Assembly (NCBI RefSeq): GCF_018402495.1
Contig: NZ_JAGYIU010000003.1
Span: 248,001 to 312,000 of the forward strand
DNA length: 64,000 nucleotides
DNA from: Pseudoalteromonas sp.
GTDB lineage: Bacteria; Pseudomonadota; Gammaproteobacteria; Enterobacterales; Alteromonadaceae
Reading direction: 5' to 3'
Shown: one piece after another, positions 26,929 through 36,599 of the stretch
Position numbering within the stretch: position 1 is the first letter of the stretch
Layout of the letters: every line of letters starts with the position of its first letter
Position numbers and translations under genes: made by a program
Notes under the pieces: generated by a model
What the model was told of the DNA's origin: nothing
Database searches by the model: none
What the model saw: the letters and a program-made list of their open reading frames with translations, nothing else

Positions 26929-26997
26929 TGCCTACCCAGACCAGAAAAACTGCCAATAGTATACGTATTGCAATTGTACAGTGCCATTAACTTGCGA

Positions 26998-27783
26998 CTA
27001 ATTAAGTCTTAACTGCTTTAAACTAAAGCCTAAATGAATATCTGTACGTAAACTTACCAATTGCTTAGAAATAACAAACATGTCTATATCATCGGCGAGT
27101 TTTTTTTGTAACCGCGGACTTAATGATTCATCGTCTAATGCATCTTCTAGCGTATTGTATTGATTAACTAATTGTTGTGCCGATTTAATACCAATTCCCT
27201 TAACACCAGGTATATCATTAGTTTTATCTCCCGCTAGCGCCCAAAAATCAATGAGTTTGTGCTGCTCTACCGCAAAGCGCTCTTTAATGTGCTGGCGTGT
27301 GAGGTGTTGTTTTTTAAAGTAATCGTATATTTCAATATGTGCACTTAAATGCGGTAAAAAACCTTTATCGGTAGATACAATAGTGTTATTTATCTGGTTG
27401 CTGGCTGCTTTATGGGCTAATGTCGCGATAATATCATCAGCTTCATCGTTCGTGGGTTCAAATACTACAATACCGGTGCTTTCAATAGCAGACTTAAAAT
27501 GGGGTAAGGCTTCTTTTAATATTTGAGGCATAGGTGCACGCGAATGTTTGTAGTTTTTGTAAAAATGGTAACGCCAGCTTTTATCACCATCAAATACTGC
27601 AATTGCATGGGTTGCATTGGTCGTGGCTAAGAGCTTTTTGCAAGCATGTGCAACCCGTGTACAGCATGCTTTTAACATGTGTTCATCACTGTGATGGGAT
27701 TGATTAGCATCAACAGCATAAATGCGCCTAATTAAGTTAAGCGCATCAATGAGAAGTAAATGAGGATTCAATTCTAAACTCAC
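26998..27783 (-). CDS. xni: Flap endonuclease Xni
   Basis: 261 residues from a GTG start at 27783 that overlaps the ppnN stop by 4 bases (GTGA), the usual coupling; an ATG at 27801 would give 267. The N-terminal 'HLLLIDALNLIRRIYAVD' and 'IAVFDGDKSWRYHFYKNYKHSR' together with 'NDEADDIIATL', 'IVSTDKGF' and the helix-hairpin-helix 'ALAGDKTNDIPGVKGIGIKSAQQL' are those of Xni (5'-3' exonuclease/flap endonuclease domain as in Pol I). It probably processes flaps or branched DNA in repair. Confidence 0.9.
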   Translation of the reverse strand: MSLELNPHLLLIDALNLIRRIYAVDANQSHHSDEHMLKACCTRVAHACKKLLATTNATHAIAVFDGDKSWRYHFYKNYKHSRAPMPQILKEALPHFKSAIESTGIVVFEPTNDEADDIIATLAHKAASNQINNTIVSTDKGFLPHLSAHIEIYDYFKKQHLTRQHIKERFAVEQHKLIDFWALAGDKTNDIPGVKGIGIKSAQQLVNQYNTLEDALDDESLSPRLQKKLADDIDMFVISKQLVSLRTDIHLGFSLKQLRLN

Positions 27784-29129
27784 ACTTTTATTGTATAGCA
27801 AGGGATATACTTACTGCCTGGAAGCTTCATTCTACCTTGTTCTACAAACGCTTGTAAAAGTGTGTCCATTGCTGTCATTAAACTAGGCTCACCACTGAGC
27901 ACGTAAGGACCGTTTTGTTTAATTGCATTTAGACCTTCTTCTTTTACATTTCCTGCAACTATGCCTGAAAACGCGCGGCGTAAATTAGCTGCTAATTGTT
28001 GCTTAGGTTGATCAAGATGCAAATCCAGTGATGCCATGGCCTGATGAGATGGATAAAAGGGTTGTTGAAAGTCGCTGTCAATTTTTAATGTCCAGTTAAA
28101 GTAATACGCATCGCCTTGGCTTTTGCGATATTCGCGGACACTATTCATTGCTGATTTTAGCTTTTGACTTACTAATTGTGGGTTATCAATGATCACTTCA
28201 AATTTATTCAGTGCTTCATTCCCTAACGTCATTTGAATAAACTCACACAATTCTTCGAAGTAGGCTTTACTTTGTTTAGGACCTGTAAGAATAACAGGTA
28301 AACATTGTTTTTCATTTTCAGGGTGTAGCAAAATACCAAGTAAATATAATAATTCTTCTGCTGTGCCTGCGCCACCTGGGAAAATAATAATAGCATGCGC
28401 TGTACGCACAAACGCTTCAAGGCGCTTTTCGATATCGGGTAAAATAACTAGCTCATTAACAATAGGATTAGGTGGCTCTGCAGCAATGATGCTAGGCTCG
28501 GTTAAACCTAAATAACGATTGTTAGTAATACGTTGTTTTGCATGTCCAATAGTGGCGCCTTTCATTGGGCCTTTCATGGCACCTGGGCCGCAACCGGTAC
28601 AAATATTTAAGCCTCGTAAGCCAAGCTCATACCCTACCTGCTTGGTATATTTATATTCTATTTCATTAATAGAGTGGCCACCCCAGCATACAATCATGTT
28701 GGGTTCGCTATTTACTTTAAGTGCATCGGCATTTCTAAGCATATCAAAAACCATGTGGGTAATGGCTTTAGTTTCTTTGAGGTTTTTTTCATACTTTTGA
28801 CAAATAAACAAAATATCGCGAATAACTGAAAATATATGCTCATGAATACCCGTGACTATGTGGCCGTCAACGAAGGCTGTTTGAGGTGGATTTTCTAACT
28901 CAATTTTTATACCGCGCTCACGGCTTACCAAACGAATATCAAAATCTTTATATTTTTCATATATATCGTTACTCACATCTGTATGGCTGCCCACATTAAG
29001 TACAGCTAATACACAGTTCCTAAATAACTTGTAACGCTCGCTGGTTGAAGATTGCTCAAGTAGGTCTACTTCTAACTGAGATAATAAATCTAATACTCCC
29101 GTTGGGTTTAACTGTATTAGCATTGGCAT
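27780..29129 (-). CDS. ppnN: Nucleotide 5'-monophosphate nucleosidase PpnN (LOG family)
   Basis: 449 residues (E. coli PpnN 454), formerly YgdH. The central LOG domain holds 'MIVCWGGHSINEIEYKYTKQVGYELGLRGLNICTGCGPGAMKGPMKG' and 'IIFPGGAGTAEELLYLL' with the PGGxGTxxE nucleotide-binding motif, flanked by the PpnN-specific N- and C-terminal domains. It hydrolyses NMPs to base plus ribose-5-phosphate and in E. coli is allosterically controlled by (p)ppGpp. It is the upstream partner of xni in the same operon. Confidence 0.92.
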   Translation of the reverse strand: MPMLIQLNPTGVLDLLSQLEVDLLEQSSTSERYKLFRNCVLAVLNVGSHTDVSNDIYEKYKDFDIRLVSRERGIKIELENPPQTAFVDGHIVTGIHEHIFSVIRDILFICQKYEKNLKETKAITHMVFDMLRNADALKVNSEPNMIVCWGGHSINEIEYKYTKQVGYELGLRGLNICTGCGPGAMKGPMKGATIGHAKQRITNNRYLGLTEPSIIAAEPPNPIVNELVILPDIEKRLEAFVRTAHAIIIFPGGAGTAEELLYLLGILLHPENEKQCLPVILTGPKQSKAYFEELCEFIQMTLGNEALNKFEVIIDNPQLVSQKLKSAMNSVREYRKSQGDAYYFNWTLKIDSDFQQPFYPSHQAMASLDLHLDQPKQQLAANLRRAFSGIVAGNVKEEGLNAIKQNGPYVLSGEPSLMTAMDTLLQAFVEQGRMKLPGSKYIPCYTIKV

Positions 29130-29188
29130 TCTCCTTAAAACTTTTTGGGTAAATTTACTGCATAATTATGCCAAATACACAACTAACA

Positions 29189-30718
29189 TTATTTATTAAT
29201 ACACAGACGATCCCGGCCTGAGTTTTTAGCGTCATATAAAGCTTCATCTGCTCTATCGAAAGCTTTTAGCGCTGTATCACCCTCCTTAAATTGAGTTGCG
29301 CCTAACGAAACAGTAATTTCAATTTGCTTGTCTTTAAATTTAAATGGAATCTTTTTAATCGACAGTCTTAACCTGTTGAGGTGTTCGCTCGCATTATCAA
29401 CAGATGTATGCGGCATAAGTAACACAAACTCTTCGCCACCATAGCGAGCAATAAAGTCTGATTGCCTAATTGATTTTTGCAGTGCTTTGGCAATAACTTG
29501 TAATGTAATATCGCCTGCAGTGTGGCCAAATCGATCGTTAATCGATTTAAAATGGTCAACATCAACTACCACCAGGGTGATCTCAGAGGGGTGTTCATTA
29601 AATAAGTTTATTTCGTAGTTGTAACGTTCATCAAATGCAGCACGATTAGGTAGTTTTGTAAGGCTATCGAGTAAACTTTTCATTCTCTGTTCATTTAAGC
29701 GTTTTTTGTAATTACTAACTTTGCTTTCTAGGCTGTTAATTCTTTCATTTATTTGCGAAAAGTTAGCAATGAGAATTTGGCGATCTTTTTGTTCAAGTTG
29801 CTCTTTTTCTAAAATATCAGCACTCAATGACCGTAACTCGTTATCAACAAGCTGTTTTAACTCCGTGATTGAGGTGGCATTTTTTGTTTGTGTATTTAAG
29901 CTTTCTAGCTTTTCACCAATTCGCTGATTAATTAAATCAAACTCTACATTCATCGATTCAGAGTGTTCACTGGTCGATACTAATGAACGGTGCAGCTCTT
30001 CAAGTGTTTGGTTTAAAGAGGTTAAAAAACTTTGCGCTGACTCACGTTCAACTTGAATGCTCTCTACAATCAATGAAATAACATCTATTGCAGCATCAAG
30101 AAGCTGATCAACAGCTTCGTTTTTTGCTATGCGTTTTTTTATTAAGTATAGGGCGTCGTTCGCTTTTTCTTCAAGTATGAGCTCACTCACTAAGTTAAAT
30201 AGCTTTTCAGTGAGCGTATTTAAATTGGGTGGCTCAAAGGTATTGGTGCTTTTGGCAACTAACGCTTGGTGATAAAAAGTGATCAGTTGGTTTAATATAG
30301 GAATAAACCCATGCACTGACTGTATATCTTGTAGTTCATTATCAAGTAAATAGCGCAACGTTCTGCGAGTTTCGTCTGGTAAACCTTTCGTTTGTTGTAG
30401 TTGTTTACCCGCATTTTGCACGCTGGATAAAAGATCACGTTGGTGTGTGAGTTGAATGGCTTCTTGATTTTTTAGCAGGGCTAAAATATCGTCCACCAAA
30501 GGAGAAAAGTATTCAAACTCCATTCCTTTGTTTAAAGCACTTCGGAACTTAGCCAAGCGGTTATCAAGCTCAATATCAAGCCCTTTACAGCATAATGACA
30601 ATTTAGCTGCAAAGTTAGAAAGGGTGTCAACTTGATGTTTTCGCGCGCTTTCAATTACTCTTCTACTTTCGATTGCTTGCTTTAGTTTTTTTTCCACCGT
30701 ATTGGAGCTCCCAGACAC
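29189..30718 (-). CDS. GGDEF diguanylate cyclase
   Basis: 509 residues, no membrane helix seen. Residues ~1-330 are a long, mostly helical region with probable coiled coils (Glu/Gln/Leu-rich, 'SQINERINSLESKVSNYKKRLNE' just before the cyclase). The C-terminal GGDEF domain has the catalytic motif GGEEF in 'IARYGGEEFVLLMPHT' and an RQSD inhibitory site five residues upstream of it, so it should make c-di-GMP with product feedback. It ends 'DEALYDAKNSGRDRLCI', the normal family end. It probably responds to an unknown cytoplasmic cue. Confidence 0.9.
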   Translation of the reverse strand: MSGSSNTVEKKLKQAIESRRVIESARKHQVDTLSNFAAKLSLCCKGLDIELDNRLAKFRSALNKGMEFEYFSPLVDDILALLKNQEAIQLTHQRDLLSSVQNAGKQLQQTKGLPDETRRTLRYLLDNELQDIQSVHGFIPILNQLITFYHQALVAKSTNTFEPPNLNTLTEKLFNLVSELILEEKANDALYLIKKRIAKNEAVDQLLDAAIDVISLIVESIQVERESAQSFLTSLNQTLEELHRSLVSTSEHSESMNVEFDLINQRIGEKLESLNTQTKNATSITELKQLVDNELRSLSADILEKEQLEQKDRQILIANFSQINERINSLESKVSNYKKRLNEQRMKSLLDSLTKLPNRAAFDERYNYEINLFNEHPSEITLVVVDVDHFKSINDRFGHTAGDITLQVIAKALQKSIRQSDFIARYGGEEFVLLMPHTSVDNASEHLNRLRLSIKKIPFKFKDKQIEITVSLGATQFKEGDTALKAFDRADEALYDAKNSGRDRLCINK

Positions 30719-31010
30719 CTACACATCATTATCTTACTGCTTGTATTGTTTTAGTTTACAACAAAAACATATTAATAGTAGGGATGAGAGAAAAAACTTA
30801 ATGTTTTTAATAACAAAATGCGAACGAAATAGGCCATATACCCTAGCACCCTCAAAATATGGGGGTCACTGGAATTAAAAAGCGACTTAAGACACGCATG
30901 AATTGGCAGCCTGTTTAAAATCAATAACACAGTCTAAATCGCTTTTAATTCACTTTTGAATAAGGTCTTGTTAATCTTGCTACAACAATATGTTATGAAA
31001 ATGAGCCTTT
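30719..31010. repeat. Gene-free stretch with an imperfect 22-bp inverted repeat
   Basis: Arms at 30872-30893 (GAATTAAAAAGCGACTTAAG..) and 30930-30951 (..CTAAATCGCTTTTAATTC) pair over about 22 bases with two small insertions, around a 36-base loop. This could be a MITE-like element or the control region of the following peptidase gene. Nothing else is visible. Confidence 0.5.
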
Positions 31011-32801
31011 ATGAAAAAGCGACTTTTATTATCAATTTTAGCTGCCTGTTCAGCACCGGTATTTGCCGATGTTAATTATGCTTTAAACATTTCTCAGCCA
31101 GAGCATCATTTGGGTGATGTAAATGTAGAATTTCCTAAAACAGCGCAGTCTTATCTAGATGTAAAACTTCCTGCATGGCGCACTGGCCGATACGAAATTT
31201 TAAACCTTGCTAATGGGGTGCGTTACTTTAAAGCCAGCGATAATAAGGGGAATGCTTTAAAGTGGGAAAAAATTGAACACAGTACATGGCGCGTTCATTT
31301 AAACGAGCCAACCCAAGTAAACATAGATTATCAAGTATATGCTAATGAGCCAGGTAAACGCGCCCGCCATATTGACGACAGCCATGCCTTTGTTAATGCA
31401 TCAGGCTTTTTTATGTTTAGCGAATCATTTCGCCAAGAGCCAGTAACGGTTGAATTAAATGTACCCAAAGGGTGGCGCTCTGTATCAGGAATGGAAAACT
31501 ATAAAAATAAACATAGCTTTAAAGCCAGTGACTACGATGTGCTCGTAGACTCGCCAATAGAAACGGGCATTAATCAACATTATAGCTTTGTCGTTGATGG
31601 ACGAAACTATGAGTTAGTCATTTGGGGGCAGGGTAACTACGATGTTGACCTTATGCTCAAAGATCTTAAAACGTTAGTTAGTACGGGTAATTTAATATGG
31701 GATAGTTACCCATATAAGCGTTATGTGTTTATAGTTCATGCAACGTCTGGTGCAAGTGGTGCAACAGAGCATATAAATTCCACTATTATTCAACGCCCAC
31801 GTAATCGCTTTGGCTCTCGTGAAGATTATTTAGCGTTTATTAGCACCGCAGCGCATGAATTTATCCATACGTGGAATGTAAAAGCCTACCGGCCAAAAGG
31901 GCTTACACCCTATGATTACACAAATATCAATTATTCAAAACTACTGTGGATGGCTGAAGGTTCTACCAGCTATTTTGAAGATTATTTATTAGTGCGTTCG
32001 GGTATTCAAACCACGGATGAATTTTTTAACATATTAAGCAAAACTATTAATCGCCACTTGAGCATGACAGGGCGTGAAGTGCAAAGTGCCAGCGAAACCA
32101 GTTTCGATAAATGGATTAATCAAGGCGACGACCACGCGCGTAACTACTCTACTAGTATTTATCTTGAAGGAGCACTCATATCTATGGCATTAGATATTGA
32201 TTTGCTCGAAAAAAGCCAAGGCAAAATAAGCTACAGAGATGTACATAGTGAACTGTATAAACAGCATAAATTACCAAAAGGCTTTACTGAGCAGGATGTG
32301 TTAGCTATTTTAAAACAACTAACAGGGCGTGATTACAGCGCGTGGTGGCAGGCAAATGTTAGCTCACCAGCTAACCTTGATTTTGATGCACTGCTATCAA
32401 AAGTAGGCTTAAGCTTTGAATTACCAGAAAAAGCCAAGGCCACACCAAGCTTAGATGCATTTACTAAAAATACAGGTGAGTTACTTACGCTTACCCATGT
32501 ACGCCGCGATGGTGCGGCATGGAAAGGCGGCTTAACCACCGACGATAAACTCGTCGCTATTAATAAAAAGCATGTAGGTAAAGACTTAACAGCCAGCCTA
32601 GAAACCTTTAAAGCAAGGGGCAAGGTGACGGTTGAATTTATTCGCCGTGATACATTAATGTCGACAGAGCTTGTATTGTCTGAAGGTTTCGATAAACCAA
32701 AAAAAGTGGTTGCGAATAAAAATGCCACTGATGAGCAAAAGGCACTATTTAAAGCATGGATGGGTGTAGCGCATCCAAACGATGTGAAAAAAGACGACTA
32801 A
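31011..32801 (+). CDS. Secreted M61 family metallopeptidase
   Basis: 596 residues with a signal peptide, 'KKRLLLSILAACSAPVFA'. The M61 (glycyl aminopeptidase) catalytic domain has the zinc motif HEFIH at residues 282-286 ('AAHEFIHTWNVKAYRP') and the third ligand and Glu in 'MAEGSTSYFEDYLL'. The ~100 C-terminal residues form a PDZ domain ('LTHVRRDGAAWKGGLTTDDKLVAINKKHV'), as in family members. It degrades peptides in the periplasm or outside the cell. It is followed by a terminator and then by the S46 peptidase gene, so two extracytoplasmic peptidases are side by side. Confidence 0.9.
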   Translation: MKKRLLLSILAACSAPVFADVNYALNISQPEHHLGDVNVEFPKTAQSYLDVKLPAWRTGRYEILNLANGVRYFKASDNKGNALKWEKIEHSTWRVHLNEPTQVNIDYQVYANEPGKRARHIDDSHAFVNASGFFMFSESFRQEPVTVELNVPKGWRSVSGMENYKNKHSFKASDYDVLVDSPIETGINQHYSFVVDGRNYELVIWGQGNYDVDLMLKDLKTLVSTGNLIWDSYPYKRYVFIVHATSGASGATEHINSTIIQRPRNRFGSREDYLAFISTAAHEFIHTWNVKAYRPKGLTPYDYTNINYSKLLWMAEGSTSYFEDYLLVRSGIQTTDEFFNILSKTINRHLSMTGREVQSASETSFDKWINQGDDHARNYSTSIYLEGALISMALDIDLLEKSQGKISYRDVHSELYKQHKLPKGFTEQDVLAILKQLTGRDYSAWWQANVSSPANLDFDALLSKVGLSFELPEKAKATPSLDAFTKNTGELLTLTHVRRDGAAWKGGLTTDDKLVAINKKHVGKDLTASLETFKARGKVTVEFIRRDTLMSTELVLSEGFDKPKKVVANKNATDEQKALFKAWMGVAHPNDVKKDD

Positions 32802-32822
32802 CATCGTTTTGTACTTTGTTTA

Positions 32823-32861
32823 AAAAGGAGTTTAGGGTCACAAACCCTGGGCTCCTTTTTT
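32823..32861 (+). terminator. Terminator after M61 peptidase gene
   Basis: Hairpin AAAAGGAG...AGGGT-CACAA-ACCCT...CTCCTTTTTT with a downstream T run. Confidence 0.85.
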
Positions 32862-32961
32862 GTTTATTGGGCGCTATATTGTAACAATTTATCTCAGTGC
32901 AGTTGACCTGACTCATACTTAATGAGTAATCTGCTGATTCAATAATAAAAGGGATTCTTTA

Positions 32962-35121
32962 ATGCGTTTAAAACCTCTTGCAGCCATATTTACGCTCGCA
33001 ATTTCTTCTCATACACTCGCCGATGAAGGCATGTGGCAACCTCATCAACTGCCAGAGCTAGAATCAATTTTAAAAGCCAAAGGGCTTGAAATTAGTGTTG
33101 ATTCAATTTCAAAATTAACCGAATTTCCAATGAATGCGGTTATTAGCTTAGGCGGCTGTACAGCGTCGTTTGTATCGCCTAAAGGCTTAGTTGTGAGCAA
33201 CCATCACTGTATTTATGGTTCGGTGCAATATAATTCAACGCCTGAAAATAACATTTTAGAAAATGGATTTTTAGCAAAAACACCGGCTGAAGACTTACCA
33301 GCCGCGCCAGGTTCACGCATGTACGTAACTGAAACTGTTACCAATGTGACCGACAAAGTCATCAGCGGCACTAACGAGCTAAGCGCAAAAGCACGTTACG
33401 ATGCGCTAGAGAAAAACCAAAAAGCCCTTGTGGCTGAGTGTGAAGCTGATGAAAGCTACCGCTGTAATGTGTATTCGTTTCATGGTGGTTTAGAGTTTTA
33501 TTTAATAAAATCACTCGAAATCAAAGATGTACGTTTAGCCTATGCACCTGCCATGGGCGTAGGTAAATATGGTGGCGATATCGATAACTGGATGTGGCCG
33601 CGCCATACGGGTGATTTTGGTTTTTACCGCGCGTACGTTGGTAAAGACGGCAAACCGGCTCAGTACAGCGAAGACAACGTACCATATGTGCCAGAGTCTT
33701 ACTTAAGTATAAGTGCTAAAGGTGTGCAAGAGGGCGATTTTGTTATGGTAACTGGCTACCCAGGGCGTACAAATCGTTACCGAATTGCCGCTGAGGTCGA
33801 TTTTGTATTTAACGACAGTTACCCTAAAGCGCGACTGCACAATACTAAATACGTGTCATTGATTGAAGAAAACTCAGAAGATGGCAGCAAAGCGCGTATT
33901 GCTTACGAAAGCACCATAGCAGGTTACAACAACTACATTAAAAACTATGGTTCAATGATTGAAAGCTTTAAAAAAGGCACTATGTTTGAGCGTAAAAAAC
34001 AGTTTGAACAAGAGCTTACAAGCTGGATAAACAGCGATAGTGAGCGTAAACAGCGCTACGGTAACGTACTTAATGAGTTATCTGCACTCGTTGCACAGTC
34101 GCAAGAGCACAGTGAACGCGACCGTATGGTTGGCTATGTTCACCGTTCACAAATGATCAGCACAGCACGTAGTTTATATCGTTTAGCTTATGAAAAGCAA
34201 AAGCCTAATAGCGAGCGCGAATCGGGTTACCAAGAGCGTGATTTACCGCGTATTAAATCGGGTTTAGAGCGTATGACTCGTCGTTTTGACGCAAACGTAG
34301 ATAAAGCCATTTTGCTGCATTTTTTAGAGCAATATGCAGCATTGCCCAAAGCAGAGCGCTTTAGCGAAATTGATAAGGCTTTTGCTTTAGAAAATGGGTT
34401 TGATAAAGCTAAACAACGCGCATTACTTGATGAAATGTACGCAAACTCACGACTTGATAATGAAATTGTTCGTCATTCATTATTTGAGCAAACGTTTAGC
34501 CAATTAAACCAAAGCCAAGACCCATTCATGCAATATGCAAAAGCTATATTCACAGTGATGAAGGCACAGGAAGATAAATCAAAAGCGCTTGCGGGTAAAC
34601 TACAAGCCGCTCGCCCAGAGTTAATGAGTGCGATTATTGCCTTTAATAAAGCGCAAAACAAACCGGTTTACGCCGATGCAAACAGCACATTACGTGTAAC
34701 TTACGGCACGGTAGGCGGGTATTCTCCGCAAGATGGTTTAGTGGCCACGCCGTTTACCTCACTTGAAGGGTTACTGGCTAAAAACACCGATGTTGACCCA
34801 TTTAATGCGCCTAAAAAGCTGCAAGAGCAAATTAAAGCCAAGCTTTATGGTGATTACACAGGTGGCATGAATACCGTACCGGTTAACTTTTTATCAAACG
34901 TAGATACAACTGGCGGTAACTCAGGTTCACCAACACTTAATGGTAAAGCTGAGCTGGTGGGTTTACTGTTCGACGGTGTGTACGAAAGCATTATTGGTGA
35001 TTGGGATTACAACCCAGAGCTAAATCGCTCAATCCATGTAGATTCACGTTATATGCTGTGGGTTATGGATAAAGTAGACAACGCACAAAACTTATTAGAC
35101 GAAATGAAAATCGTAAAATAA
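32962..35121 (+). CDS. Secreted S46 family serine peptidase (DPP7-like)
   Basis: 719 residues with a signal peptide ending 'SSHTLA'. The S46 domain has a chymotrypsin-like catalytic triad: 'GGCTASFVSPKGLVVSNHHC' with His82, and 'TTGGNSGSP' with Ser654. Family members are dipeptidyl peptidases 7 and 11 that release dipeptides from the N-terminus of oligopeptides. The residue that sets S1 specificity (Arg673 in DPP11, Gly in DPP7, general knowledge) lines up with Gly672 here ('LLFDGVYESI'), so a DPP7-type preference for hydrophobic P1 is expected. Monocistronic, with its own terminator. Confidence 0.9.
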   Translation: MRLKPLAAIFTLAISSHTLADEGMWQPHQLPELESILKAKGLEISVDSISKLTEFPMNAVISLGGCTASFVSPKGLVVSNHHCIYGSVQYNSTPENNILENGFLAKTPAEDLPAAPGSRMYVTETVTNVTDKVISGTNELSAKARYDALEKNQKALVAECEADESYRCNVYSFHGGLEFYLIKSLEIKDVRLAYAPAMGVGKYGGDIDNWMWPRHTGDFGFYRAYVGKDGKPAQYSEDNVPYVPESYLSISAKGVQEGDFVMVTGYPGRTNRYRIAAEVDFVFNDSYPKARLHNTKYVSLIEENSEDGSKARIAYESTIAGYNNYIKNYGSMIESFKKGTMFERKKQFEQELTSWINSDSERKQRYGNVLNELSALVAQSQEHSERDRMVGYVHRSQMISTARSLYRLAYEKQKPNSERESGYQERDLPRIKSGLERMTRRFDANVDKAILLHFLEQYAALPKAERFSEIDKAFALENGFDKAKQRALLDEMYANSRLDNEIVRHSLFEQTFSQLNQSQDPFMQYAKAIFTVMKAQEDKSKALAGKLQAARPELMSAIIAFNKAQNKPVYADANSTLRVTYGTVGGYSPQDGLVATPFTSLEGLLAKNTDVDPFNAPKKLQEQIKAKLYGDYTGGMNTVPVNFLSNVDTTGGNSGSPTLNGKAELVGLLFDGVYESIIGDWDYNPELNRSIHVDSRYMLWVMDKVDNAQNLLDEMKIVK

Positions 35122-35136
35122 GAAGCAGTTGAAATA

Positions 35137-35176
35137 ACAAAAAGGCGCTTACCTTAACCGGAAGCGCCTTTTTTTG
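35137..35176 (+). terminator. Terminator after S46 peptidase gene
   Basis: Hairpin AAAGGCGCTT-ACCTTAACCGG-AAGCGCCTTT with a T run downstream. This is the left edge of the accessory region. Confidence 0.85.
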
Positions 35177-35280
35177 TTGAAACATTTTCGGCGATTAATT
35201 TAACTTAGGTTACGGGCTACGAGGTTCGGGCTGCGGGGTGAGCTAATATTTGACTTTTCACTGGCGCGTTTAAGACTGTG
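35177..35280. other. Intergenic DNA at the island edge
   Basis: No gene seen; it ends where the tandem duplication (next entries) begins. Confidence 0.4.
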
Positions 35281-35439
35281 TGATGGTTTTGGTTTCTCAT
35301 TTTCTGCTCATTCACTTCTCTTTTTTAAATAAGCTCTTTTGTGATTTATGTACAAAGAGGGCGAGAAGGCGCTTGTAATGGTCTAATGAAATTGGAGAGG
35401 TTTATAGCGTAAAATAAGCTAAACCGAAAAGGTATCAAC

Positions 35440-35751
35440 ATGACCAGAAAATCAAAAGTTACACTCAGTGCACAGCAAAAACTTGAATATGCCAAATTAA
35501 TGGTAGAAGAAGGCTATACCAATAAGCAAATTGAAGAAATCTCTGGCGCAGGAAAGTCAGCAGTATCACGTTGGAAGCAACAATATTTATCTGAGCTAGA
35601 TGGTAAAAGCCCGGAGAATGTTCAAGCACTCACACCTGAGCAGCAACGTATCCAGTCGCTAGAGAAGCAGCTACAGCGGGCTTTAAGGGATAATGAAATA
35701 TTAAAAAAAGCCACCGCTTTCTTCATTCGCGACAATCAAAACTTAAAGTAA
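35440..35751 (+). CDS. IS3-family transposase OrfA (HTH)
   Basis: 103 residues with a helix-turn-helix, 'YTNKQIEEISGAGKSAVSRWKQQY', and a leucine-zipper-like C-terminus ('QRIQSLEKQLQRALRDNEILKKATAFF'), as for IS3 OrfA. The run A-AAA-AAA-G at 35703-35710 is the -1 frameshift site that makes the OrfAB transposase. The OrfB frame is open back to this site. Confidence 0.9.
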   Translation: MTRKSKVTLSAQQKLEYAKLMVEEGYTNKQIEEISGAGKSAVSRWKQQYLSELDGKSPENVQALTPEQQRIQSLEKQLQRALRDNEILKKATAFFIRDNQNLK

Positions 35752-35759
35752 TAAAAGAA

Positions 35760-36599
35760 TTGAAGAAAGCAAACGTAGATTACACTATCACTGAATTGTG
35801 TCGTATTTTAGAGGTCAGTATGAGTAGTTATTACTATGAGCCTGTCAAACCTGATGAGCAAGAGCAGGTGCTTTTAGATGTAATTGAATCGATAGTTGAG
35901 GACTCTGGTAATACGTATGGCAGGCGTAGAATGCACGCTGAACTGAATGCGCGTGACCACACAATAGGGGTATATAAAACGGCCGCACTGATGAAGAAGC
36001 TGAATATACAAGCCATTGTGCCGAAGAAAAAACATTATTACCCCAATTCAGGTGATGAGCATCACTATGCACAAAACCTTTTAAAACGACAATTCAACCC
36101 CGATACACATAACACACATTGGGTCGGTGATATTACTTACATAAGGAACCAGCAAGGATGGAGTTATTTGGCTTGCGTATTAGATTTATCAACGAAGGAA
36201 ATAGTAGGTTATGCTTTATCAAAAAGCCCTAATGCTGAACTGGCTAAAACAGCATTAAATAATGCAATTAAGCGCCAACAGCCGGTTCTTAGTCAACTGA
36301 TGTTTCATTCAGATCAAGGCTGTCAGTATTCAGCGGCCTCGTTTAGAGAGCGGTTATCACAACTGACTATAACGCAAAGTATGAGTCGCCGAGGTAATTG
36401 TTGGGATAATGCTGTTATGGAACGTTTTTTTAGAAGTTTAAAAACAGAGCGTTTAAATGGTCTTTCATTTATAAATCATAATTCAGTGATAAGTGAAGTA
36501 GATAATTACATTCAGTTTTATAATTACAAACGTAGGCATTCAGCGCTTGATTATATGACACCGCATCAGAAATATAATGAATTAAAAAATGCCGCTTAG
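35760..36599 (+). CDS. IS3-family transposase OrfB (DDE integrase core)
   Basis: 279 residues from TTG 35760 if counted alone; in nature it is expressed as the OrfAB fusion (35440-36599) by -1 frameshifting. The DDE triad is seen in 'HWVGDITYI', 'MFHSDQGCQYSA' and 'MERFFRSLKTE', and the HTH-21-like N-terminus in 'YTITELCRILEVSMSSYY'. It ends 'YMTPHQKYNE', the usual end of the family. Cuts and joins the element ends. Confidence 0.93.
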   Translation: MKKANVDYTITELCRILEVSMSSYYYEPVKPDEQEQVLLDVIESIVEDSGNTYGRRRMHAELNARDHTIGVYKTAALMKKLNIQAIVPKKKHYYPNSGDEHHYAQNLLKRQFNPDTHNTHWVGDITYIRNQQGWSYLACVLDLSTKEIVGYALSKSPNAELAKTALNNAIKRQQPVLSQLMFHSDQGCQYSAASFRERLSQLTITQSMSRRGNCWDNAVMERFFRSLKTERLNGLSFINHNSVISEVDNYIQFYNYKRRHSALDYMTPHQKYNELKNAA

